64,000 nt of DNA, from contig NZ_FTNL01000016.1 of NCBI RefSeq assembly GCF_900156395.1, positions 1 through 64,000 on the forward strand, given 5' to 3'. The stretch comes from Fluoribacter gormanii. GTDB lineage: Bacteria; Pseudomonadota; Gammaproteobacteria; Legionellales; Legionellaceae. Numbering within the stretch: the stretch's first letter is position 1; every line of letters begins with the position of its first letter. Shown piece by piece: positions 38,213-47,296 of the stretch. The position numbers and the translations under genes are program-made. The notes under the pieces are model-generated. The model did no database searches. It saw only the letters and a program-made list of their open reading frames with translations, and had not been told where the DNA came from.

Positions 38213-39202
38213 TTAATCCAGCAAGCCTAGAGCTTTAACCGTATCATGCTCTTGTTTTAGCTCATCTAAAGTTTTGTGGAACATTTCACGACCGTAGTCA
38301 TTAAAGGTCAAGCCCTCGACTACTTTTAATTCTCCATTTTCACGTCGGCAAGGGAAAGAGAAGATTAACCCTTCATCAACACCATATTCGCCTTGAGAAC
38401 TACGGCACATTGAGAATGACTCACCAGCAGGGGTATCAGTGACCAGACGGTTCACACCAGTAATCACGGCATTGGCAGCAGAAGCAGCAGAAGAAGAACC
38501 ACGCGCTTTAATTACTGCAGCACCACGTTGTTGTACAGTAGAAACAAAGGTGTCTTTCAACCAGGACTCATCAATCACTTTAGCTGCAGAAACCCCATTA
38601 ATTTTTGCATTATAAAAATCTGGATATTGAGTAGAAGAATGGTTACCCCAAATGGTCATTTCTGTGATGGCTGTAATATCAACCCCAGCTTTTTTAGCCA
38701 ATTGACTGCGCGCTCTTAATTCATCCAAACTGGTCATGGCATAAAACCGATCATTGGGGATGTCTTTGGCATTGTTCATTGCAATCAGGCAGTTTGTATT
38801 GCAAGGGTTACCCACAACAAAGACGCGCACATCATCACTTGCATTATCATTTATTGCCTTGCCTTGTTTGGTGAATATGCCACCATTAATTTGCAATAAG
38901 TCAGAACGCTCCATACCTTGTTTGCGAGGTACAGAACCAACCAACAACGCCCAATTCACTCCATCCATTGCCTTGTTCATATCGGAGGTACAAACGATGC
39001 GCTTCAATAAGGGGAAGGCGCAATCATCCAGTTCCATCGCAACCCCTTCAAGAGAAGGCAGCGCTGCTTCAAGCTCAAGTAAATTTAATTCTACTTCAGT
39101 GTTTGCACCAAACATTTGCCCAGATGCGATCCGGAACAATAATGCATAACCAATTTGTCCAGCTGCTCCAGTAATAGCAACTCTAACTCGTTTATTTCCC
39201 AT
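38213..39202 (-). CDS. mdh: Malate dehydrogenase
   Basis: 329 residues from the ATG at 39202, which has AGAGGAAATCAC before it; an in-frame extension to 39235 is unneeded. It oxidises malate to oxaloacetate with NAD in the TCA cycle. The nucleotide-binding motif is [16 protein letters not shown] at residue 8 and the catalytic His is in [22 protein letters not shown]-type substrate loop residues ([12 protein letters not shown]) are present. Length and sequence match the cytoplasmic-type family seen in Legionella and Acinetobacter. Confidence 0.97.
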   Translation of the reverse strand: MGNKRVRVAITGAAGQIGYALLFRIASGQMFGANTEVELNLLELEAALPSLEGVAMELDDCAFPLLKRIVCTSDMNKAMDGVNWALLVGSVPRKQGMERSDLLQINGGIFTKQGKAINDNASDDVRVFVVGNPCNTNCLIAMNNAKDIPNDRFYAMTSLDELRARSQLAKKAGVDITAITEMTIWGNHSSTQYPDFYNAKINGVSAAKVIDESWLKDTFVSTVQQRGAAVIKARGSSSAASAANAVITGVNRLVTDTPAGESFSMCRSSQGEYGVDEGLIFSFPCRRENGELKVVEGLTFNDYGREMFHKTLDELKQEHDTVKALGLLD

Positions 39203-39348
39203 GTGATTTCCTCTTGTTTTTCGGGTAATCATCAAAATTCTCTCTCACTAAGTAGGAAAGAAAGCAACTTGCATGATTACATTTTTTGTTAGAAAACTCG
39301 CAACATGATACTATTGCATTCCCAAACAAGCCAGTCTTAAAAAGAGTA

Positions 39349-40473
39349 ATGATCCCTTTATCGTTGTACATTCATATTCCATGGTGCATTCGCAAGTGCC
39401 CTTACTGCGATTTTAACTCCCACAAAAGTCCTGAGACCCTACCGGAACAAAATTATGTTCAAGCACTTCTTGCTGACTTAAAAACCGATTTGCAGCACGT
39501 TGAAGCGCGTGAGATTTGCTCCATTTTCATTGGCGGAGGCACACCCAGCCTTTTTTCTGCTCATGCCTATGAGACCTTGTTTACCGAATTAAGACAGATT
39601 TTATCTTTTTCCCAAAATATTGAAATTACTCTGGAAGCCAATCCAGGTACTGTAGAGCAACAACGCTTTACTGAGTACCGACAAATTGGGATTAATCGAC
39701 TTTCCTTAGGCATTCAAAGCTTCAATCCGGAGCATCTACACATTTTGGGTCGTATTCATGATGCACAACAGGCGCATCGCGCTATCGAATCCGCACGAAA
39801 TGCCGGCTTTAGCAATCTAAATCTGGACATTATGCACGGTTTACCCAAGCAAAGCGTAGCCCAGGGAATCGAAGATTTACGTACTGCAATTGCCCATCAA
39901 CCAGAACATTTATCCTGGTATCAATTAACCATAGAACCAAATACGGTATTTTACAAAGAAAAACCTCCCTTACCTTCTGAAGATGATGCATGGTGTTTGG
40001 AAGAACAAGGGTTCGCTCTACTTAAAGAATCCGGGTTTGAACGCTATGAAATTTCTGCCTTTGCTAAACCCGCACGGCAAGCGCGACATAATTTGAATTA
40101 CTGGCTATTCGGTGATTACTTAGGCATAGGTGCAGGAGCTCATGGTAAAATCACAACTCCGGAAGGAATCCTAAGAACACGTAAACATCGTCAGCCTAAA
40201 GAATATCTCGACTCAGATAAACCTTTTTTGGCGGCTATGGAAACCGTAGCGGCTCAGGATCTTCTGTTTGAATTTATGCTCAACACCACTCGTCTGGAAC
40301 AACCCATCCCGTTAGAACTGTTCACACAAACTACCAGATTACCATTGAGTGATTTGCTTCCCAAACTCAAAACAGCAGAACAAAAAAAATTAATCACGTT
40401 AACGGATACCCATTGGCAAATCACCGCATTTGGCAGACGTTACACCAATGACTTACAAGCGTTATACTTATAG
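39349..40473 (+). CDS. hemW: HemW, haem chaperone of the radical SAM family (HemN-like)
   Basis: 374 residues from the ATG at 39349 with AAGAG upstream; a TTG at 39286 would add 21 residues but is not expected for the family. The radical SAM cluster motif is CIRKCPYCDF near residue 14, followed by FIGGGTPSLF and SLGIQSFN typical of HemW. HemW binds haem and is probably a haem-insertion protein rather than a coproporphyrinogen oxidase, since the extra N-terminal residues of HemN are missing. Followed by plsY. Confidence 0.93.
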   Translation: MIPLSLYIHIPWCIRKCPYCDFNSHKSPETLPEQNYVQALLADLKTDLQHVEAREICSIFIGGGTPSLFSAHAYETLFTELRQILSFSQNIEITLEANPGTVEQQRFTEYRQIGINRLSLGIQSFNPEHLHILGRIHDAQQAHRAIESARNAGFSNLNLDIMHGLPKQSVAQGIEDLRTAIAHQPEHLSWYQLTIEPNTVFYKEKPPLPSEDDAWCLEEQGFALLKESGFERYEISAFAKPARQARHNLNYWLFGDYLGIGAGAHGKITTPEGILRTRKHRQPKEYLDSDKPFLAAMETVAAQDLLFEFMLNTTRLEQPIPLELFTQTTRLPLSDLLPKLKTAEQKKLITLTDTHWQITAFGRRYTNDLQALYL

Positions 40474-40574
40474 AATCACACAAACTGCCTGGGTATAGCA
40501 GAGTTAACTACAGCTACTTGCTAGCAAATAAAGATTATTTAATAATAAGTTACTTTCCGGAAAAGGAGCAATCG

Positions 40575-41408
40575 GTGATATCATTCGTATTTTTGGTGGT
40601 TCTTGCTTATTTAATGGGATCTATCTGTTCTGCGGTCATTGTCTGCAAGGCTTGCTCCTTACCAGATCCACGCACAGAAGGTTCAAAAAATCCTGGCGCC
40701 ACTAATGTTTTGCGCATTGCTGGAAAACAATATGCGGCCTTGGTCATGGCGGCGGATCTACTCAAAGGTACTATTCCAGTACTCATTGCCAAAATCCTCG
40801 AAGCTGAGCCAGCAACAATAGGGTTTACTGCTTTAGCAGCAGTTATTGGTCATATGTACCCGGTTTTCTTTGACTTCAAGGGAGGAAAAGGAGTTGCAAC
40901 AGCAATTGGGGCGCTCTTGGGCTTTCAGTTTCTGGTTGGTGTTTTAGTCGCTGCAACCTGGTTGATCGTCGCCAAATTCTCACGCTACTCCTCTTTAGCA
41001 TCGATCTGCGCCATTGGTTTTGCCCCATTTTATTCACTGTTACTGATTCAGCGTCTGGATATTTTTCCGCCCATATTCATAATGGCGCTCTTAATCCTTT
41101 ACAAGCATAAAGACAATATTGTTCGTCTTATTGATAAGAAAGAACCTAAAATCAAACTGAAGGAGAATGTTCTTGATGACATGATGGAGGGAGCATCCCA
41201 ACAGCATGTTACACCTAAAAAGACTGAAGCTACCTCCTCGGAAGCAATAATTGAGGTGGAGGAAGTCATCATCACCGAAACAGAAGTGACTAAACCTAAA
41301 ACAAAAAAAACAACTGCTAAAAAGACCGAAGAACCTGAAAAGAAGCCCAAAGCAGCTAAAAAATCTGCTCCCGAAAAATCTAAAGAAAAGAAACAAGACG
41401 AAGAATAA
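40575..41408 (+). CDS. plsY: PlsY acyl-phosphate:glycerol-3-phosphate acyltransferase with a long Lys/Glu tail
   Basis: 277 residues from a GTG at 40575 preceded by AAAAGGAG; the frame is open upstream to 40518 but no good start lies there. PlsY makes lysophosphatidic acid from acyl phosphate in the inner membrane. The first 195 residues have the normal fold: GSICSAVIVCK, the glycine-rich motif GSKNPGATNVLR, and FDFKGGKGVATA. A tail of about 80 residues is added, rich in Lys, Glu, Ala, Thr and Pro (repeated KKT/EKK). Typical PlsY proteins are about 200 residues, so the tail is unusual. It is cytoplasmic if the fold is standard. Confidence 0.93.
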   Translation: MISFVFLVVLAYLMGSICSAVIVCKACSLPDPRTEGSKNPGATNVLRIAGKQYAALVMAADLLKGTIPVLIAKILEAEPATIGFTALAAVIGHMYPVFFDFKGGKGVATAIGALLGFQFLVGVLVAATWLIVAKFSRYSSLASICAIGFAPFYSLLLIQRLDIFPPIFIMALLILYKHKDNIVRLIDKKEPKIKLKENVLDDMMEGASQQHVTPKKTEATSSEAIIEVEEVIITETEVTKPKTKKTTAKKTEEPEKKPKAAKKSAPEKSKEKKQDEE

Positions 41409-41490
41409 AAACTCCATAGGCTAAGTGGAGTTTGTGCCTTAGCAATTAAAACAGTTTTAGATGGTTTTAACCAATTTAACCATAAATCTT

Positions 41491-41513
41491 ATGGGTATGA
41501 ATGCCATACCCAT
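41491..41513. terminator. Hairpin between plsY and tsaD
   Basis: A 9-bp perfect stem (ATGGGTATG / CATACCCAT) with a 5-base loop lies between the convergent plsY and tsaD. A second weaker hairpin (AAACTCCA / TGGAGTTT) immediately follows plsY. Neither has a strong T tract; they may end both transcripts. Confidence 0.35.
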
Positions 41514-41617
41514 ACATTAAAACATGTATGCATGTAGTAGCGCCATGGGGCAGAAATATCAAAAATACTGCAACTTATTTGATATAGACCGCTGCCAAAG
41601 GCTAGAAGAAAGAAAAA

Positions 41618-42619
41618 TTAAGCTAAAGGCCATCTTGCCTTAACTTCTACGCCAGTACCTATATCCTTTTCCCCTCTTAACATCCGCAAACATCCAGCAT
41701 AAGCAATCATCGCTCCATTATCGGTACAATATTCTAAAGCTGGAAAATAAATCGTCCCGCCAATACTCTGAATCCATTCACTTAAGCCTGAACGTAAGGC
41801 TTTGTTCGCCCCTACTCCCCCTGCAACTACCAATTGCTTACAGCCAGATTCTTGTACCGCGCGTTTGCATTTAATCATCAAGGTATCCACAACGGCTTGC
41901 TGAAATGCCTTGGCAATTTCAGCGCGTGCACATTCATCTTTTGCGCTTTGATTCCAAGTATTTAAGGCGAATGTTTTTAAACCACTAAAGCTAAACTCAA
42001 GGCCGGGGCGGTCGGTCATGGGACGAGGAAAACGATAAGGAGTTGATTCACATTGATCAGCAAGCGCTGCGAGTACCGGACCTCCAGGATAGGGTATTCC
42101 CATTAACTTGGCGGTTTTATCAAACGCCTCACCCACCGCATCATCGAGAGTATCTCCGAGTATGCTGTATTGCCCCAAATCCCTGACTTCAACCAGTTGG
42201 CAATGGCCGCCGGATACCAAAAGCGCAATAAAAGGAAATTCGAGTGAAGGCGTTTCCATTTTTGCCGCCAAAAGATGTGCTTCCAAATGATGAATGGCTA
42301 ACGCAGGAATTTGTAATGCATAGGCTAAACTTTTGGCAAAACAAGAGCCAACCAGCAATGCACCAATTAAACCAGGACCTGCAGTATAGGCAACTCCATC
42401 CAGTGCTGTTTTATCAAGGTCTGCTTGTTGTAATACTTTATCAAGCAAAGGCACTAAATAATTAATATGATCACGTGAAGCAAGCTCAGGTACCACACCA
42501 CCATGCACTCGATGGGTGTCAATTTGCGAATGCAACGCATGCGCTAACAAACCAGCATCGGAATCATAAATCGCTACTCCGGTTTCGTCACAAGACGATT
42601 CAATGCCTAAAATTAACAT
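41618..42619 (-). CDS. tsaD: tRNA threonylcarbamoyladenosine synthase subunit TsaD
   Basis: 333 residues, the size of bacterial TsaD (Gcp/YgjD). With TsaB and TsaE it transfers threonylcarbamoyl to A37 of ANN-decoding tRNAs. It has the ASKHA ATPase start [14 protein letters not shown], the metal-binding histidine pair in [11 protein letters not shown] near residue 110, VSGGHCQL, and the C-terminal [12 protein letters not shown]. Asp in [13 protein letters not shown] completes the metal site. Transcribed towards plsY; it is divergent from the unknown gene at 42823, and the usual rpsU neighbour follows that gene. Confidence 0.97.
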   Translation of the reverse strand: MLILGIESSCDETGVAIYDSDAGLLAHALHSQIDTHRVHGGVVPELASRDHINYLVPLLDKVLQQADLDKTALDGVAYTAGPGLIGALLVGSCFAKSLAYALQIPALAIHHLEAHLLAAKMETPSLEFPFIALLVSGGHCQLVEVRDLGQYSILGDTLDDAVGEAFDKTAKLMGIPYPGGPVLAALADQCESTPYRFPRPMTDRPGLEFSFSGLKTFALNTWNQSAKDECARAEIAKAFQQAVVDTLMIKCKRAVQESGCKQLVVAGGVGANKALRSGLSEWIQSIGGTIYFPALEYCTDNGAMIAYAGCLRMLRGEKDIGTGVEVKARWPLA

Positions 42620-42822
42620 GAAAACCTAGCCTAAAAATTAAAATTAAATCTCAGAATTGTAACACATTAAATCGAAAAGGGTCTTAGCGGATGAGTGAAT
42701 TAAAATAAATCTTTATGCTATATAAATGAATCTGTTGGTTAATTTGTGATACAATATAGTATTATTTAGAAGATAGACTGCGAACCATTGCAATATCAAT
42801 ATGCTCAATAGTGGAGAGTATT

Positions 42823-44175
42823 ATGGCATATCAAAAAATTGATGAACGTTTTATCAATGGATTTAAAGAGGCTTATATTAAGCATTTAAGTAGTGCCGAT
42901 ACTCAAAGCGAGAATGCAGCACAAAAGATGCTAGAGCAAGCTTCGGTAGATGATTACGGTAAAATATCGAGAATATTTGATCTATTATCCACACTTCATT
43001 GTGTTTCAAGAGAAGAATTCAAAACAAGGATGGAGGAGGCTGGAAGTATTGAAGCGTACATGAAACCCATCATTAATGAGATTGCAAAGTTACTACTAAC
43101 CCCAGATAAAGCTCGACTTAATGATGAAGTAATTAGAGCAATTGGTGTGGATAACTATTGTCGCTTAGTCAAAGGAAAAAATATTGCCCAAGAAGATGGA
43201 ATCCAAATTGTAGCGAATGAAAGTGAAAAAATAAATGAATTTGAAGCGGCTGAAAAACTTCTTGCTGAATCCTTCCTCCGGGCAATTCTAGCATGCTACT
43301 CATTAAGTGTTTATGAAAATAACGTGTTAGCAGAGGAAAGAACAAGAGGCCGTCTTGAAGAGCAAATGACCGCACTTAAATTTAAAATACAACCAGAAGG
43401 AGAATTCCCTTCTGGATGGGAAGAGCTCAATTTAATATCCGAAGACATAACTTTAAAAGAATTTGATGAACAAGCGAAACTGATAATTGCTCAAGCTCAG
43501 ATTGCCTTGAATGGGGAAACCGAGGCAAAAGATCTATGGCCGTTATTAAAAAAATGTCAGGCATTGTATTCTCGAGGAACACAACTTCTTCATGAGTCAA
43601 ATGTAGAATTAGGAGCAATGACGAATCCACTGCAACAACTTGGATTTCGATTGTCGCAAGGAACAGGCTCAGATTCAATATTTGATTTAAAAGAACAGAG
43701 TCGAAAGCAACTCACATATCCTGAACTTAAAGCTAAAGTGAGCCGTTTGCAAAATATAATAGAATTATTCGAACCCAAAATTCACAGCCCCGAATTAAAA
43801 GAAACAATGAATAAATTCCGCGAACAACTAAAGTTAACGCAACAGTACATATCTGAGTATGAAAAGGAATATGGTGATCTCCTCCAGAGCAATGTAACAG
43901 TACCAGTGCATGCATTAAGTGATGCGCTTAATTCATACAATGCCGGAACTTCTAACTTTATGAAGGCTGTAAACGAGGAGGATTTAAAAAAATCACTAAA
44001 ACCTTATGAGATGAATATAGTACAACGCTTAATAAATATAGTTAGTAAAGGTTACTTCTTTGCATCGGCAAGAAATTATGAAAATAGTTCTCTCAAAATG
44101 AAAAATGAACTCATTGAGATGAAAAGTAAATATGATGAGTCACCAGAAGACCAACAAGGATTTGAGTTCAATTAG
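42823..44175 (+). CDS. Hypothetical helical protein, possible effector
   Basis: 450 residues from the ATG at 42823 (MAYQKIDERF), preceded by GGAGAG; an extension to 42811 lacks support. It is soluble, charged and helical, with coiled-coil-like stretches (about 290-360). The last residues (YDESPEDQQGFEFN) are acidic and end in hydrophobics, a pattern seen in Dot/Icm signals. The gene interrupts the common tsaD-rpsU neighbourhood, as I recall unknown genes doing at the same place in L. pneumophila. No recognised domain. Confidence 0.6.
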   Translation: MAYQKIDERFINGFKEAYIKHLSSADTQSENAAQKMLEQASVDDYGKISRIFDLLSTLHCVSREEFKTRMEEAGSIEAYMKPIINEIAKLLLTPDKARLNDEVIRAIGVDNYCRLVKGKNIAQEDGIQIVANESEKINEFEAAEKLLAESFLRAILACYSLSVYENNVLAEERTRGRLEEQMTALKFKIQPEGEFPSGWEELNLISEDITLKEFDEQAKLIIAQAQIALNGETEAKDLWPLLKKCQALYSRGTQLLHESNVELGAMTNPLQQLGFRLSQGTGSDSIFDLKEQSRKQLTYPELKAKVSRLQNIIELFEPKIHSPELKETMNKFREQLKLTQQYISEYEKEYGDLLQSNVTVPVHALSDALNSYNAGTSNFMKAVNEEDLKKSLKPYEMNIVQRLINIVSKGYFFASARNYENSSLKMKNELIEMKSKYDESPEDQQGFEFN

Positions 44176-44351
44176 TTTACCAAACTGAAACCAAGTTTGA
44201 GTCTAATTCGTTGGCTGCTAAAAAATTGTCTAAGTAGTTTTTGTAAAGCGCAGCGGATCAGAGGAAATTCTATGATATCTACGTCAGGTTACGGCATATG
44301 CCTAAAACCCAGGTTGGAATGAGTTAAAAATAAAATTTATTGATTTAAAAC

Positions 44352-44380
44352 TTGACGAGGGTTTCAACTAGCACTAGAAT
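44352..44380 (+). promoter_or_regulatory. Sigma-70 promoter of rpsU
   Basis: TTGACG (44352-44357) and TAGAAT (44375-44380) are separated by 17 bases, the ideal sigma-70 spacing, giving a start near 44387 and a 33-base leader to the rpsU ATG. It is probably the main promoter of rpsU, and perhaps of the downstream macromolecular synthesis genes. Confidence 0.7.
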
Positions 44381-44419
44381 TGCCCACCTATTAAGATCAA
44401 ATAACCAGAGGACTATTTA

Positions 44420-44650
44420 ATGCCTACAGTTCGCGTCAAAGAAGGCGAAAATCCAGAATATGCATTGCGCCGATTCAAGCGCTCTTGTGAAAAAGCCGGT
44501 ATTTTAACCGAATTACGCCGTCGTGAATTTTATGAAAAACCAACTGCTGAGCGTAAGCGCAAACAAGCTGCTGCAGTAAAACGTCATCTGAAGAAAATTT
44601 CTCGTGATATGACAGCAAGACAACAAGGCGGAAAACGCCGACGTAAATAG
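44420..44650 (+). CDS. rpsU: 30S ribosomal protein S21
   Basis: 76 residues, slightly longer than the 71 of E. coli. S21 helps base pairing in translation initiation. The sequence [22 protein letters not shown] is typical, with a basic C-terminus (QQGGKRRRK). First gene of the rpsU-yqeY-dnaG-rpoD macromolecular synthesis block. A consensus promoter lies 40 bases upstream. The 207-base gap to yqeY includes a weak inverted repeat AAGGCCAC / GTGGCCTT. Confidence 0.97.
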   Translation: MPTVRVKEGENPEYALRRFKRSCEKAGILTELRRREFYEKPTAERKRKQAAAVKRHLKKISRDMTARQQGGKRRRK

Positions 44651-44857
44651 GATTTTTCTGTCCTGTATTTTTTACTAAGGCCACATATACTTCGCATAGT
44701 CACAAATAAATTATGATTATGATGTTGTATCTAGTGGCCTTTAGCTTTTCAAAGTATATAACAATCTTGACGAACGGTTCAGTTTGTTCAAGATATGCCA
44801 GATAGCCGTTCCTTGCATTAGGAGCCGAGCTGCTCATTAGATTTTAAGGAATAAAAA

Positions 44858-45301
44858 ATGACAATTAAAGAACGTCTCAATAACGATGTCAAAGATGCAA
44901 TGCGTGCCAAGGATAAAGAGCTTTTGTCCACGCTTCGTTTAATTACTGCAGCCGTAAAGCAAGTCGAAGTTGATGAGCGCATCGAAGTTGATAATGAGCG
45001 GATGTTGGTGATTCTGGATAAAATGAGCAAACAACGCAAAGAATCTATAGCGCAATATGAAAAAGCCAATCGTAATGATTTGGTTGCGCAAGAACAATTT
45101 GAATTGGATATTATTAAGAAATACCTGCCAGAGCCTTTATCGGAAGCAGAAATAAAACAAATGGTTCAAGATGCTATTGCTTCAACTGGAGCTGAAAAAA
45201 TGGCTGACATGGGTAAAGTGATGGCTCTGTTAAAGCCCAGCTTACAAGGTCGTGCTGATATGGCGCAAGTCAGTGCCATGATTAAGGCCCAATTAAGCTA
45301 A
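44858..45301 (+). CDS. GatB/YqeY domain-containing protein
   Basis: 147 residues, a stand-alone YqeY. The domain resembles the tRNA-binding tail of GatB and may act in tRNA amidation or quality control, though its role is not settled. Family patterns are visible: MTIKERLNNDVKDAMRAKDK, LRLITAAVKQVEVDER and the C-terminal MGKVMALLKPSLQGRADM. It lies between rpsU and dnaG, a common arrangement in gammaproteobacteria; dnaG starts 8 bases after its stop. Confidence 0.95.
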   Translation: MTIKERLNNDVKDAMRAKDKELLSTLRLITAAVKQVEVDERIEVDNERMLVILDKMSKQRKESIAQYEKANRNDLVAQEQFELDIIKKYLPEPLSEAEIKQMVQDAIASTGAEKMADMGKVMALLKPSLQGRADMAQVSAMIKAQLS

Positions 45302-45309
45302 GGAGTACC

Positions 45310-47028
45310 ATGTCTGGCTTAATCCCGCAGCCATTCATTGATGATCTCCTCCACCGAACGGATCTGGTTGAACTAATTGACAGTTATGTTCCCTTGAAAA
45401 AAAGAGGGAACAGTCATGTTGCCTGCTGTCCATTTCATAACGAAAAATCCCCCTCGTTTAACGTCGTTGCAAAAAAACAGTTTTATCACTGCTTTGGCTG
45501 TGGAGCTTCAGGCAATGCCATCAGCTTTGTCATGAATTACCTCAATCAGGGATTTGTTGATGCAGTTGAAACGCTAGCTACCCGGGTCGGATTAACGGTT
45601 CCTCGGGACAAACAAAACGAGAAAAATAATCCATCCCTCGATCTTTATAAACTCATGGCGGATGCCAGCCTTTATTATCAAAAAAAATTAAGGCATGAAG
45701 GACAACCTGCCATTGATTATTTGCGAAGAAGAGGTTTAAGCGGCGAAATTGCCAAACTCTATCAGTTAGGTTATGCAAGCGAAGGCTGGCATAACCTCGA
45801 AAAAGCATTCCCTCGCAATCAACGAGAACTGCTGACAACCGGGATGTTAATTAAAAACGATGATGGAAAAATCTATGATCGGTATCGTAACCGTGTCATG
45901 TTCCCCATTCATGATCGCCATGGACGGATTATAGGCTTTGGCGGACGTGTCCTGGACAATGAGCAAAAACCCAAATACCTTAATTCACCTGAAACCGTGA
46001 TTTTTCAAAAAAGCAGGGAATTGTATGGCTTGCATCAAATTCTAAGCCAGAAAAAAAACATTGAGTACGTTATTGTGGTTGAAGGCTATATGGATGTGAT
46101 TGCATTAGCCCAACATGGGATCATGAATGCAGTAGCCACTTTAGGCACCGCAACCAGTACCTACCATATTCAACTTCTAGCCAAACATACCAAATCGCTG
46201 ATTTTTTGCTTTGATGGTGATAATGCAGGAAGACAAGCCGCATGGCGTGCTCTAGAAAGCAGCTTGCCGCATTTGAATCTGGGACTCGATGCCAGTTTTA
46301 TGTTTTTGCCAGATAGTCATGACCCCGATAGCTTGGTTCGCCATGAAGGCAAAGAAAATTTTTTAAATCGAATCAAGCAAGCGACCCCATTACACCGTTT
46401 CCTTTTTGACAGCTTAGCCAAAGACCTCAATCTGCTTCGACCCGCAGGAAAAACCCAGCTCATAAATTTGGCCAAGCCTTTTTTACAAAAAATGGATGAA
46501 GGTTCATACAAGCAACTGCTCATTGAAGATTTGGCGCGTTTAACCCATATCGAAACTCATCGCTTAAGCCAGTTGATTACCGAGGAGTCGAAAACACCTC
46601 AGCACGAACAGGCGATGACCATTGCGCGTACACCAATGCGTATTGCGATAGCTTTGCTCCTCCAACATCCAGAAATTTATGCTCAAATCAAACAGCAAAT
46701 CAACCCTGAGCTTCTCGATACGAAAGAACATGAAATCCTATTGCACGTGTTGCAGCAACTGGCAACAAATCCACAGGCCACTACCGCAACACTCATTGAA
46801 TCATGGCGTGATCATCCTTATTTTGACTCGATGAACAAACTTGCAGCGTGGGAGCATCTGGTTCCCGAACAAGAGTTAGTTAAAGAATTTATCGACATTA
46901 TCCTCTTTTTACAAAAACAAAACCGGGAATTAACCATACGCCAGCTGATTAATAAATCACGTCAGCAAGGATTAAGTGAAACAGAACGAATAAAACTACA
47001 AGAAATGTTAAAAGAACGTCATGTTTGA
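45310..47028 (+). CDS. dnaG: DNA primase
   Basis: 572 residues. DnaG makes RNA primers at the replication fork. The N-terminal zinc-binding domain has CCPFHNEKSPSF and HCFGCGASGNA. The TOPRIM core shows VVVEGYMDVIALAQHG (acidic Glu) and FCFDGDNAGRQAAWRA (Asp pair). A C-terminal helicase-binding domain follows (about 440-572). AGGAG lies 5 bases before the ATG. It is tightly linked to yqeY and followed, after 260 bases, by rpoD. Confidence 0.97.
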   Translation: MSGLIPQPFIDDLLHRTDLVELIDSYVPLKKRGNSHVACCPFHNEKSPSFNVVAKKQFYHCFGCGASGNAISFVMNYLNQGFVDAVETLATRVGLTVPRDKQNEKNNPSLDLYKLMADASLYYQKKLRHEGQPAIDYLRRRGLSGEIAKLYQLGYASEGWHNLEKAFPRNQRELLTTGMLIKNDDGKIYDRYRNRVMFPIHDRHGRIIGFGGRVLDNEQKPKYLNSPETVIFQKSRELYGLHQILSQKKNIEYVIVVEGYMDVIALAQHGIMNAVATLGTATSTYHIQLLAKHTKSLIFCFDGDNAGRQAAWRALESSLPHLNLGLDASFMFLPDSHDPDSLVRHEGKENFLNRIKQATPLHRFLFDSLAKDLNLLRPAGKTQLINLAKPFLQKMDEGSYKQLLIEDLARLTHIETHRLSQLITEESKTPQHEQAMTIARTPMRIAIALLLQHPEIYAQIKQQINPELLDTKEHEILLHVLQQLATNPQATTATLIESWRDHPYFDSMNKLAAWEHLVPEQELVKEFIDIILFLQKQNRELTIRQLINKSRQQGLSETERIKLQEMLKERHV

Positions 47029-47296
47029 TTTTGAGTAGAGTTTGAGTAATAAAGTTTGTTGCTTTGCAATTGGTATTAACCTTAACTCTTGTAATTGTTC
47101 ATTATGTGCTAAAATCTTGTAAAGAAGATGTCCAGAAAAAAGCGATGAAAAATTACTGGTATGTTGCAGTCTCAAGGTTTATAATTGCAAGGTTTTTTTA
47201 ATCCTAGATAAGCAATTTAAATCCAATTAGTGCTATAAATACTGTAGATTCCATTGTTTTTTAGGAAAATGTCCAATTGTCCCTAGAGAAGTGCCT

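Noticed and set aside
44677-44741. Inverted repeat AAGGCCAC / GTGGCCTT after rpsU
   Set aside because: The 49-base loop is too long for an intrinsic terminator and 8-bp matches are expected by chance at this scale.
47089-47115. TTGTAA-15-TAAAAT as the rpoD promoter
   Set aside because: The spacing of 15 is poor and other AT-rich hexamers fit as well. rpoD may also be read from upstream genes.
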